The translations under genes and the position numbers were made by a program. Under the pieces are notes generated by a model. The model saw nothing but the letters and a program-made list of their open reading frames with translations, did not search any database and was not told the DNA's origin. From contig NZ_CP035494.1 in NCBI RefSeq assembly GCF_004135285.1, positions 3,348,001 through 3,412,000 of the forward strand: a DNA stretch of 64,000 nucleotides, written 5' to 3'. This DNA comes from Microbacterium protaetiae (GTDB lineage: Bacteria; Actinomycetota; Actinomycetes; Actinomycetales; Microbacteriaceae). Each line of letters opens with the position of its first letter. Within the stretch, counting starts at the first letter, position 1. Positions 1 through 7,943 of this stretch are shown here, piece by piece.

Positions 1-176
1 GGCGCGGGCACCGCCTGTGTGACCGGCGCCGGCGCGTCACCGGCTGCCGCTGCTTCGCCGGATGCCGCAGCTTCGCGGGCCGCCGCTGCTTCGCGGGCCG
101 CGAGTTCGCGGGCTTCCCGCCGCGTCAATGGCGTGGTCGGGGTGGATTCACCGTCGGGGGGACGGACTTCGGGCAT
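1..176 (-). CDS. mltG: N-terminus of probable MltG endolytic transglycosylase (runs off the window)
   Basis: Partial gene; only the first 58 or so codons are present. From the ATG at 176 the frame reads a Pro/Thr-rich start, then LTRREARE and a long Ala/Glu/Arg stretch with repeated AAREAAA-like units. Such a low-complexity charged cytoplasmic head is usual in actinobacterial MltG proteins, which follow with one membrane helix and the YceG lytic transglycosylase domain that cuts nascent peptidoglycan glycan strands. The transmembrane and catalytic parts lie outside the window, so the name rests on this head and on the common alaS-ruvX-mltG order. The frame is continuous with ruvX as sequenced, which I attribute to a one-base loss in ruvX. 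Confidence 0.45.
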   Translation of the reverse strand, partial: MPEVRPPDGESTPTTPLTRREARELAAREAAAAREAAASGEAAAAGDAPAPVTQAVPA

Positions 177-177
177 G

Positions 178-650
178 TCAGGCGGGCTCCTGCGCTGGGG
201 GACGAGTTCGCCGGCGGGTTGCCCTGTCCGCTTCTCGATGTCGAGTGCGTGTTGCAGAAACACCACCGCGGCGACCTGATCCACCATGCTACGAGATGAA
301 CGCTGAGTTCTGCCCGATTCCCGCAGCGCGTGGTGTGCGCTGACCGTGCTGAGACGTTCGTCGACCAACCGGACGGGCACATCGGATGCCGCAGCCAGCC
401 GACCCGCGAACGCGCGCGCATCGGCTGTGGAAGGCGTGTCGTCGCCGCGCAGATTCAGCGGCAGCCCGACGATGATCTCGATCGCCTCGTACTCGGCCGA
501 AAGCGCCACGATCCGCTCGATCGGCGTGCCCGTGCGCGCGACGGTCTCCAGCGGAACGGCCAGCAGCCCGTCGGGGTCGCTGCGGGCGACCCCGACGCGG
601 ACCTTTCCGACGTCGACGGCCAATCGCACCCCGCGGAGGGCGTCGGTCAC
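178..650 (-). CDS. ruvX: Holliday junction resolvase-like RuvX (YqgF), apparent 3' frameshift
   Basis: RNase H-fold putative Holliday-junction resolvase, also linked to pre-16S rRNA processing in the family. The GTG start at 650 overlaps the alaS stop as GTGA. Visible motifs: LAVDVGKVRVGVA with the first catalytic Asp, IVGLPLNLRG, VDERLST, and SMVDQVAAVVFLQ near the C-terminus. The conserved core ends near residue 142. As sequenced the frame has no stop and runs straight into the mltG head. If one C is restored in the C5 run (197-201), the tail becomes GELVPPAQEPA followed by the TGA at 178-180, one base before the mltG ATG. I therefore read this as a one-base deletion or sequencing error rather than a true fusion. 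Confidence 0.85.
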
Positions 651-3307
651 GCGGTCTCCAGAGCCGTTCGCACCCCGCGCAGCGCGTCGGGCAGTGCCGC
701 GACATCCGTTCCGCCGCCCTGTGCGACGTCGTCGCGCCCGCCGCCACCGCCGCCGAGGATTCCCGCGGCGACCTTGGCGAGAGCACCGGCTCGGGCGCCG
801 GCGGCGCGTGCCGCCTCGTTCGTGGCGACGACCACGACGGGGCGCCCCTTCACCTCGGCGCCCAGTGCGACCACGGCGGCCTCGGAGCCCAGCCGGTCGC
901 GCACCTGCAGGGCCAGCGAGCGCGCGTCGTCGCCCGACGCCGCGACCCCGAGCGACTCGGCGACCACACGGAAGGCGCCGATGCGGGCAGCACCGTCGGC
1001 GAGTGTGGGAACGCGGTCGGCAAGTGCGCGCGCCTCGAACGCGGCGATCTTCTTCTCGGCGGCCTTCAGGTTCGCCGACAGCTCGGCCACCCGGGCGGCC
1101 AGCTGATCACGCGGAGTCTTCAGCGCGCTGGTCAGCTGCGATACGAGTGCGCGCTCCGCGGTCAGCTCGCGGAAGGCATCCTGCCCCACGAGCGCCTCGA
1201 CACGACGGTTGGATGCCCCGACCGACGATTCGCCGATGAGGCTTATCACGCCCACTTCGGCGGAGGTGGCCACGTGCGTGCCTCCGCAGAGTTCGCGAGA
1301 CCAGGGCCCACCGATGTCGACCATGCGGACGGTGTCGCCATACTTCTCGCCGAACAGCGCCATGGCGCCCAGTTGCTTGGCTTCGGCCAGCGGCAGCACA
1401 CGCGTGGACACCTCGAGGTTGTCGCGCACGGCGTTGTTGGCGATCTCTTCGATCTCGCTCTTGGTGGCATCAGACAGCGCCTGCCCCCACGAGAAGTCGA
1501 AGCGCAGATACCCGGCGCGGTTCAACGAGCCCGCCTGCGTGGCCGTTCGGCCCAGCGTGTCGCGCAGCGCCGCGTGAACCAGGTGGGTCGCAGAGTGCGC
1601 CTGTGCCGCAGAACGCCGGTTCGCGGCATCCACGACCGTCGTCGCCGGCTGCCCCACGCCCACCTCGCCCTGGGTCACCTCGACGGTGTGGCTGACCAGC
1701 CCCGGCACCGGCCGCTGCACGTCGAGCACGTCGAGCTCGTAGCCCGGTCCGACGATCATGCCCTTGTCGGCGACCTGGCCGCCGCTCTCGGCGTACAGGG
1801 CCGTCTCAGCCAGGATCACTTCGGCGATCTGCCCCTGCACGGCCTGCTGCGCCGGCAGTCCGTCCACGAGAATGCCGAGCACCCGCGACGACGTCTCCAA
1901 GTCGGTATAGCCGGTGAAGACGGTCTCGCCCTGCGCGCGGAACTCGCGATACACGCTCTGGTCGGCGATCGCGCGCTTGCGCGATCGGGCGTCGGCCTTG
2001 GCCCGTGCCTTCTGCTCCTGCATGAGGGTGTCGAAGGCGGGGCGGTCGACGTCAAGCCCTGCCTCTTGGGCGACCTCGAAGGTGAGATCGATGGGAAAGC
2101 CGTAGGTGTCGTGCAGCAGGAAGGCCTCGGAGCCGCTCAGTGCGGGTTTGCCGGCCTTCTTCGTCTCGTCCAGGGCCAGATCGAGGATCGTCGAGCCTGC
2201 CGCCAGCGTGCGCAAGAAGGTCTGCTCCTCGGCGAAGGCGTACTGCGAGATGCGCGTCCAGTCGTCGGCGACCACCGGGTAGGCGGTCTTCATCGCGTCG
2301 CGCGAGGCGGTGAAAAGCTCCGGGAAGGTGGGCTCGTCCACGCCCAGCAGGCGCATCGCGCGCACCGTGCGACGCATCAGACGGCGCAGGATGTAGCCGC
2401 GGCCCTCATTGGACGGCGTGACGCCGTCGGAGAGCAGCATGAGCGACGAGCGCACGTGGTCGGCGACCACGCGGAAACGCACGTCGTCACCGTGCTCGGC
2501 GCCGTAACGGCGACCTGAGAGATCGACGGCACGGTCCAGCACCGGGCGAACCTGATCGATCTCGTACATGTTCTCAACGCCCTGCTTGATGAAGGCGACG
2601 CGCTCCAGGCCCATGCCCGTGTCGATGTTCTTCCGCGGCAGCGGTGCGACGACATCGAAGTCGGTCTTGGACCGCACGTTGGTGATCTGCTCCTGCATGA
2701 ACACGAGGTTCCAGATCTCGGTGAACCGGCTGTCGTCGACTGCCGGCCCCCCGTCGCGGCCGTAGGCGGGACCGCGATCGAAGTAGATTTCCGAGCAGGG
2801 GCCACCGGGCCCGGGCTGGCCGGTGTGCCAGTAGTTGTCTTCCTTGCCCATGCGCTGGATGCGCTCTTCGGGCAGGCCGGCGATCTTCTTCCAGAGCGCC
2901 GCGGCCTCGTCGTCGTCCTCATAGACGGTGACCCACAGATCGCGCTCGGCAAAGCCCAGGCCGCCGTCGGCCTCGGCGGAGGTCAGCAGCTCCCACGCGT
3001 AGCCGATCGCTCCCTCTTTGAAATAGTCGCCGAACGACCAGTTGCCCAGCATCTGGAAGAAGGTGCCATGGCGGGCAGTGTGGCCGACCTCTTCGATGTC
3101 GAGCGTGCGGATGCACTTCTGCACGTCGGCGGCGCGTGCGTAGGGCGCCGGGACCAGGCCGTTCAGGTAGGGGATGAACGGCACCATTCCGGCAATCGTG
3201 AACAGGATCGAGGGATCGTTGCTGACCAACGATGCCGACGGGACGATGACGTGGTCGTTCTTCTCGAAGTAGTCGAGGTAGCGCTGGGCGATCTCAGCGG
3301 TCTTCAT
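647..3307 (-). CDS. alaS: Alanine--tRNA ligase
   Basis: Charges tRNA-Ala with alanine in the cytosol. At 886 residues it has full AlaRS length: a class II catalytic core from the MKTAEIAQRYLDYF start, the tRNA-recognition region, an editing domain with the HxxxH zinc motif near residue 572 (SATHLVH) and the CGGTH motif near 674, then a DHHA1-type C-terminal domain rich in Gly and Ala. It heads a probable alaS-ruvX-mltG operon: its TGA overlaps the ruvX GTG by 3 bases. The upstream small membrane protein and rpsD point the same way, so read-through from rpsD is possible. Nothing is missing or odd. Confidence 0.98.
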   Translation of the reverse strand: MKTAEIAQRYLDYFEKNDHVIVPSASLVSNDPSILFTIAGMVPFIPYLNGLVPAPYARAADVQKCIRTLDIEEVGHTARHGTFFQMLGNWSFGDYFKEGAIGYAWELLTSAEADGGLGFAERDLWVTVYEDDDEAAALWKKIAGLPEERIQRMGKEDNYWHTGQPGPGGPCSEIYFDRGPAYGRDGGPAVDDSRFTEIWNLVFMQEQITNVRSKTDFDVVAPLPRKNIDTGMGLERVAFIKQGVENMYEIDQVRPVLDRAVDLSGRRYGAEHGDDVRFRVVADHVRSSLMLLSDGVTPSNEGRGYILRRLMRRTVRAMRLLGVDEPTFPELFTASRDAMKTAYPVVADDWTRISQYAFAEEQTFLRTLAAGSTILDLALDETKKAGKPALSGSEAFLLHDTYGFPIDLTFEVAQEAGLDVDRPAFDTLMQEQKARAKADARSRKRAIADQSVYREFRAQGETVFTGYTDLETSSRVLGILVDGLPAQQAVQGQIAEVILAETALYAESGGQVADKGMIVGPGYELDVLDVQRPVPGLVSHTVEVTQGEVGVGQPATTVVDAANRRSAAQAHSATHLVHAALRDTLGRTATQAGSLNRAGYLRFDFSWGQALSDATKSEIEEIANNAVRDNLEVSTRVLPLAEAKQLGAMALFGEKYGDTVRMVDIGGPWSRELCGGTHVATSAEVGVISLIGESSVGASNRRVEALVGQDAFRELTAERALVSQLTSALKTPRDQLAARVAELSANLKAAEKKIAAFEARALADRVPTLADGAARIGAFRVVAESLGVAASGDDARSLALQVRDRLGSEAAVVALGAEVKGRPVVVVATNEAARAAGARAGALAKVAAGILGGGGGGRDDVAQGGGTDVAALPDALRGVRTALETA

Positions 3308-3373
3308 GCGCTTCTTTCTCAGGAGGATGAGCCGGCGGCGACGAGCGCGGCCGGCGGGGTCGGTGGGCCGAAC

Positions 3374-3628
3374 TCAGGCGGACGGTTCGGATGCCCCAGC
3401 CGCGGGTGCCGCCGCGGCGACGGGTGCCGGGCCGGCCGATGCCAGCGGGCCGGCCGATGCCAGGCGAGCTTCTTGATCGCGGTAGGCGTCACCGATCCGG
3501 TCGGTGAATTCGGCGATGCGCGCATCGACGGCGGCGAGCACCTCGTGCCCGCGCGGGTCCTTGTTCATGAAGTGCGCGACCACGAATCCACCGGCGATGC
3601 CGAGCACGAACCACACCAGACTCTTCAT
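3374..3628 (-). CDS. Small single-pass membrane protein of unknown function
   Basis: 84 residues. Residues 1-20 (MKSLVWFVLGIAGGFVVAHF) form one hydrophobic helix with a Gly-rich face. A charged helix follows (about 21-58), then an Ala/Pro-rich low-complexity tail. Small one-helix proteins are common between rpsD and alaS in actinobacteria (DUF948 or DUF6167-like), and position is my main reason for calling it real. It probably sits in the inner membrane with the tail in the cytoplasm. Function is unknown, and no catalytic motif is visible. The ATG at 3628 is preceded by a purine-rich AGGAGTGGAGAC sequence on the minus strand, a good ribosome binding site. Confidence 0.7.
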   Translation of the reverse strand: MKSLVWFVLGIAGGFVVAHFMNKDPRGHEVLAAVDARIAEFTDRIGDAYRDQEARLASAGPLASAGPAPVAAAAPAAGASEPSA

Positions 3629-3710
3629 GTCTCCACTCCTCGGCCGCGGGGCGCGGCATCCCCCTATCGTAATCGGCAGGGCGCGACACGAAAGGCCGCC
3701 GGATACGACA

Positions 3711-3738
3711 GAGGGCGCCGGGGATCCCCGGCGCCCTC
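3711..3738 (-). terminator. Perfect hairpin downstream of rpsD
   Basis: A 28-bp perfect palindrome with 14-base GC-rich arms (GAGGGCGCCGGGGA and its complement) lies 26 bases past the rpsD stop. It would form a very stable stem. There is no T-run after it on the minus strand, so it may act as a GC-type actinobacterial terminator or an mRNA-stabilising end. Confidence 0.6.
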
Positions 3739-3763
3739 CGCGATCACTTCTCGCGCGGCGCGA

Positions 3764-4393
3764 TCAGCGGGCCGCGTAGTACTCGACGACCAGCTGGACC
3801 TCGCACGTGACGGGGACCTCGGCGCGCTTCGGGCGACGCACCAGGCGCGCCTGCAGCTTCTCGAGGTCGACCTCGAGGTAGCCGGGTACCGGGGGCAGCA
3901 CCTCGGCGTTGCCGCCGGCGGCTGCCACCTGGAACGGCTCGGTGCCCTCGCTGCGCTCCTTGACGTGGATGACCTGGCCCGGCTTCACACGGAACGACGG
4001 GCGGTCGACGAGCTGGCCGTCGACCATGATGTGACGGTGCACGACGAACTGGCGGGCCTGCGCCGTGGTGCGGGCGAAGCCGGCGCGCAGCACGAGGGCG
4101 TCCAGACGCATCTCGAGCAGCTCGACGAGGTTCTCACCGGTCAGGCCGTCCTTGCGACGGGCCTCGTTGAACGCGATGCGCAGCTGCTTCTCGCGAATGC
4201 CGTACTGCTCACGCAGGCGCTGCTTCTCGCGCAGACGGACGGCGTAGTCGCTGTCGGCCTTGCGCTTGGTGCGCCCGTGCTCGCCGGGGCCATAGGGGCG
4301 CTTCTCGAGATAGCGCGCAGCTTTCGGGGTGAGCGCGACGCCGAGGGCGCGAGACAGACGCACCTTACGGCGATCCTGGGACTTCGTAACCAC
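3764..4393 (-). CDS. rpsD: 30S ribosomal protein S4
   Basis: Primary 16S rRNA-binding protein of the small subunit. It has 209 residues, the normal length. The N-terminus reads VTKSQDRRKVRLSRALG, then the conserved YGPGEHG segment, and an S4 RNA-binding domain at about 95-160 (ALVLRAGFARTTAQARQFV, then GQLVDRPSF and KPGQVI). The C-terminus (VVEYYAAR) resembles the usual Y-end of S4. It stands alone here rather than in the alpha-operon, which is common in actinobacteria. The GTG start at 4393 follows a GGAAGGATAA ribosome binding site. The upstream leader is long and abuts the tandem-repeat region. Confidence 0.97.
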   Translation of the reverse strand: MVTKSQDRRKVRLSRALGVALTPKAARYLEKRPYGPGEHGRTKRKADSDYAVRLREKQRLREQYGIREKQLRIAFNEARRKDGLTGENLVELLEMRLDALVLRAGFARTTAQARQFVVHRHIMVDGQLVDRPSFRVKPGQVIHVKERSEGTEPFQVAAAGGNAEVLPPVPGYLEVDLEKLQARLVRRPKRAEVPVTCEVQLVVEYYAAR

Positions 4394-4590
4394 GAAGTTA
4401 TCCTTCCGATGACGCGGCCGTGTCGTTCACGACTCGCGGACGTATCTCCCGCTCCTCGCCCTTCGGGACTGCACGCCGGGGCATGCCGGAAGGTCTTGGT
4501 CAGAGGAGGGGGATGCCCGAAAACTCGGTTTCGAGCCGCTCTAGCTTATCAGACGGCCCGGCATCGCCGCGGTGCCGACGCGGTGCGCCA

Positions 4591-5459
4591 CGGGCCCCTC
4601 ACGCGTGTCACACAAGATGCGGGTTCGGGATGCCGCATCCCGCACCTTCTGAGACCCCACGGCCCCGCGCGTCACAGAAGATGCGACCTCACGCCGCCAC
4701 ACCCACCACATCTGTGACACGCCGGCCGCTGGGCTCGGGGGCCTCGGGGTCTTCGGTGGGCTCAAGGCCGTCCGAGCACAGGTCACGGCGCGGCGGTCAA
4801 GTGCCGGCTCCGGCACGGGCCCCTCACGCGTGTCACACAAGATGCGGCTGCGGGATGCCGCATCCCGCACCCTCTGAGACCCCACGGCCCCGCGCGTCAC
4901 AGAAGATGCGACCTCACGCCGCCACACCCACCACATCTGTGACACGCCGGCCGTTGGGCTCGGAGGCCTCGAGGTCTTCGGTGGGCTCGAGGCCCTCCGA
5001 GCACAGGTCCCGGCGCGGCGGTCAAGTGCCGGCTCCGGCACGGGCCCCTCACGCATGTCACACAAGATGCGGGTGCGGGATGCCGCATCCCGCACCCTCT
5101 AAGACACCACGGCCCCGCGCGTCACAGAAGATGCGACCTCACACCGCCACACCCGTCTCTTCTGTGACACGCCTGCCGTTGGGCTCGGTGGCCTCGGGGT
5201 CCGCAGTGGGCTCGAGGCCCTCCGAGCACAGGTCACGGCGCGGCGGTCAAGTGCCGGCTCCGGCACGGGCCCCTCACGCGTGTCACACAAGATGCGGGTG
5301 CGGGATGCCGCATCCCGCACCCTCTAAGACACCACGGCCCCGCGCGTCACACAAGATGCGGGTGCGGGATGCCGCATCCCGCACCTTCTGAGACACCACG
5401 GCCTCGCGCGTCACAGAAGATGCGGCTTCACGCCGCCACATCCACCACTTCTGTGACAC
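4591..5459. repeat. Intergenic tandem array of 225-bp repeats with nested hairpins
   Basis: Three head-to-tail copies start at 4591, 4816 and 5041 with an exact 225-bp period. A rearranged fourth copy starts at 5266. Each unit holds a near-perfect palindrome built from TGCGGGATGC, a central C, and its reverse complement (centres at 4634, 4859, 5084, 5309, plus an extra copy at 5373). Each full unit also has a second stem, GTCACAGAAG facing CTTCTGTGAC about 30 bases later; this stem is perfect in copies 3 and 4 and bulged in copies 1 and 2. Two direct GTCACA-S-AAGATGCG motifs occur per unit. Because 225 is divisible by 3, long frames stay open on both strands, but none looks like a protein. 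The array lies between the divergent rpsD and NUDIX genes. Confidence 0.93.
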
Positions 5460-5636
5460 CCCCACCGCCGGGCGCTCGCGCTGCAGTCTTCTGCACGCGC
5501 GCCACCGATCTGGACCACGCTCCGTGTGCGGTGCACCGATCTGCAGATGCGCCACCGGTTCAGACCCGCATATGCAAAAAGCTGCAGCGCTCGCGGCTGG
5601 CCGCGCAGCGGCACGACCCTTCGCTACGCTCGATCA

Positions 5637-6133
5637 ATGTCCACCCCCGCGCTGCCGATCACCGACCGCCAGGGCGATGTCCTCGTCGCCCTCGAAGCGA
5701 ACTCCGAGAGCGCACTCAATCTCGCAGCGGAGCCGCCGTGCCCCTTGGCTCTGGTCGTGCTTGACTCGGGCGAGCAGATCCTGATGGGCCGCAACCGGTG
5801 GCGGGGCGGTGGGAGCTGCCCGGTGGCATGATCGACCCGGGCGAGTCGGCTCGGCAGGCGGCGATCCGCGAGCTGGAGGAGGAAACCGCCGTCGTGCTCG
5901 CCCAGGAAGACCTTGCGTTCCTCGGCACGGCCACGTTCGATCTGCGCGGGCCCGATCGACGAGAGCGTGCGGCGGTGTTCGGCATGCTGTCGGAGCGACT
6001 GGCAGCGTCATCCACCTACGAGCTCACCGACGTCGCCTGGCTCGAACTCACGGCTCCGCTTTCCCCCGAAGTCAGCCCGCTCGACGCCGCGATAGCACTT
6101 TGGGCGATCGCGGCCATGACGCCTGGCCAATAG
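5637..6133 (+). pseudogene. NUDIX hydrolase gene with a one-base frameshift
   Basis: Family role: hydrolysis of nucleoside diphosphate-X compounds. Frame 1 from the ATG at 5637 reads MSTPALPITDRQGDVLVALE up to MGRNRWRG (about residue 53). The match then continues one frame over as [19 protein letters not shown] and RELEEETAV, a complete Nudix box (Gx5Ex7REUxEExGU, with Ala for the last Gly), and on to the stop at 6133. Restoring one G in the CGGGG run at 5791-5797 rejoins the frames as [11 protein letters not shown] and gives about 165 residues. The homopolymer context suggests a sequencing slip or a recent loss. The 3' end stops 3 bases short of the convergent rarA end. Substrate unknown. 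Confidence 0.85.
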
Positions 6134-6136
6134 CCC

Positions 6137-7468
6137 CTACTCCCCCAGAATGCGGCGGATCTTCTCCAGCCGTGCCTGCACGTCGCGCTCGGCGCCGAGG
6201 GCCTTCGGCTCGTAGTAACGCCGCCCGCGCAGCTCGTCGGGCAGATACTGCTGCGTCGCGACACCCGCATCGATGTCGTGCGGATACACGTATCCCTTGC
6301 CGTGACTGAGCCGCTTGGCTCCGGCATAGTGCGCGTCGCGAAGATGCGCGGGCACCCGCCCGAAACCGCCCGCCTTCACGTCGGCGATCGCCTTGTCGAT
6401 CGCCAGATACGCCGCATTCGACTTCGCCGTCGTCGCCAAGTAGGCGGTGGCCTCGGCGAGAGGGATGCGGCCCTCCGGCATCCCGATGAAGGCGACGGCG
6501 TCAGCTGCCGCCACCGCTATCTGCAACGCCGTCGGGTCGGCCAGCCCCACGTCTTCAGCAGCCGAGATCACCAGCCGCCGGGCGATGAACCGTGGGTCTT
6601 CCCCCGCCTCGATCATGCGTGCGAGGTAGTGCATGGCGGCATCGACATCGGACCCACGAATCGACTTGATGAACGCGCTGATCACGTCGTAGTGTTCGTC
6701 GCCCTGCCGGTCATAGCGCAGCAGCGCCTTGTCGACGGCCTGGGCGACGTGTTCGGCCGAGATGTGCGGCGGTGTCTCGCCCTCGTCGCCGCCGGGACCG
6801 GCGAGGGATGCCGCTGCCTCGAGCGAGGTCAGAGCCCGCCGTGCATCACCCGATGCCAGCCGGATCAGCGCGGCGCGTGCCGCGTCGTCGAGGGAGTAAG
6901 TGCCACCCAGCCCGCGGGCGTCGGACACGGCACGGTCGATGAGCATGCCCAGGTCGTCATCGTTGAGCGGCTGCAGCGTGAGCAGCAGTGAGCGGCTCAG
7001 CAGCGGTGAGATCACCGAGAACGAGGGGTTCTCGGTGGTCGCCGCGATGAGCACCACCCATCCGTTCTCGACGCCGGGCAGCAGCGCGTCTTGCTGGGCC
7101 TTGGTGAACCGGTGGATCTCATCGAGGAACAGGATCGTGGCCTGGCCGTATAGATCGCGTTGATTCAGCGCATCTTGCATGACCTCGCGCACGTCGCGCA
7201 CGCCGGCTGTCACCGCCGACAATTCGACGAATCGTCGACCCGACGACCGCGCTATTGCCTGAGCAAGGGTTGTCTTGCCGGTTCCGGGCGGCCCCCACAG
7301 AATGACGGAAACGGATGCTGCGGTTGCGGCATCGCGATCGGCCAGAGCCACCAGCGGCGAACCGGGACGCAACAGGTGTCGTTGCCCGGCGACCTCGTCG
7401 AGTGAGGTGGGGCGCATCCGCACGGCCAGCGGCGTATGGCCGGTGAACAGTGCAGCGGGAGAGGTCAC
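6137..7468 (-). CDS. rarA: Replication-associated recombination protein A (MgsA/RarA AAA+ ATPase)
   Basis: Clamp-loader-like AAA+ ATPase acting at stalled replication forks. It has 443 residues. It opens with the family signature around PLAVRMRPTSLDEVAGQRHLL, has Walker A GPPGTGKTT at 59-67 and Walker B FLDEIHRF at 114-121, sensor 1 TTENPSF, and a C-terminal tetramerisation region containing GMPEGRIPLAEA and a late YKYPHD-like YVYPHDIDAG segment. The start at 7468 is a GTG 115 bases from the divergent small membrane protein, so both promoters must lie in that gap. No oddities. Confidence 0.95.
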   Translation of the reverse strand: MTSPAALFTGHTPLAVRMRPTSLDEVAGQRHLLRPGSPLVALADRDAATAASVSVILWGPPGTGKTTLAQAIARSSGRRFVELSAVTAGVRDVREVMQDALNQRDLYGQATILFLDEIHRFTKAQQDALLPGVENGWVVLIAATTENPSFSVISPLLSRSLLLTLQPLNDDDLGMLIDRAVSDARGLGGTYSLDDAARAALIRLASGDARRALTSLEAAASLAGPGGDEGETPPHISAEHVAQAVDKALLRYDRQGDEHYDVISAFIKSIRGSDVDAAMHYLARMIEAGEDPRFIARRLVISAAEDVGLADPTALQIAVAAADAVAFIGMPEGRIPLAEATAYLATTAKSNAAYLAIDKAIADVKAGGFGRVPAHLRDAHYAGAKRLSHGKGYVYPHDIDAGVATQQYLPDELRGRRYYEPKALGAERDVQARLEKIRRILGE

Positions 7469-7583
7469 CCCTTCAGGCTAACCGTGGCCGCCGACACCGG
7501 GCTGTCTTTGTCCTCGCATGGCCGGGTTGCGTAGGATCGACCCGGCCCGGTCCGTCCGGGGAACTGCTGTGTGAGGAGGCCCC

Positions 7584-7865
7584 GTGGCGCCCCGTGCCAA
7601 CGATAAGGACGCGCGCGTGCAGCGCGAGCGCGCACGTGTCTACCAGGCCCGTCTTGAGCTGAACCAGGCTCGAGGGCGCCGCCGCACGCGTGACAACGTC
7701 GTGGGCGGCATCGTCGGAGCGGTGCTGCTGCTCGGTCTGCTCGGCGCTCAGATCGCCTACTACACGGCCGGCCCGGGCAAGCCTGCGCCCGCACCCAGCC
7801 CGACGACGACCTCCACCGTGCTGCCGGCCCCGACGCTCACGCCCACACCGACGACGACTCCGTGA
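7584..7865 (+). CDS. Small membrane-anchored protein with Pro/Thr tail
   Basis: 93 residues. A basic, Arg-rich N-terminal half (1-38) comes first, then one transmembrane helix at about 39-62 (VVGGIVGAVLLLGLLGAQIAYYT), then a Pro/Thr/Ser-rich tail, probably extracytoplasmic. The GTG start at 7584 follows a good GAGGAGG ribosome binding site. The arrangement (positive-inside N-terminus, one helix, low-complexity exterior) is typical of small actinobacterial envelope proteins. No domain is recognised. It lies upstream of the DUF349 gene on the same strand with a 78-base gap. Confidence 0.65.
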   Translation: MAPRANDKDARVQRERARVYQARLELNQARGRRRTRDNVVGGIVGAVLLLGLLGAQIAYYTAGPGKPAPAPSPTTTSTVLPAPTLTPTPTTTP

Positions 7866-7943
7866 GTGGAGCCCGTGACGTACTAGGCTGGGAGACCCGT
7901 TCCAATCCCCGCCGACGGCGACAGCCGTGATGAGGTGCTTCCC

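Noticed and set aside
4420..5391. Long frames through the 225-bp repeats, which would give a protein with 75-residue repeats
   Set aside because: The period is divisible by 3, so frames stay open automatically on both strands. The peptides are Arg/Pro/His-rich without fold-like patterns, and hairpin arms, not codons, are what is conserved.
4591..5459. CRISPR array
   Set aside because: Units are 225 bp and nearly identical throughout; there are no unique spacers and no cas genes.
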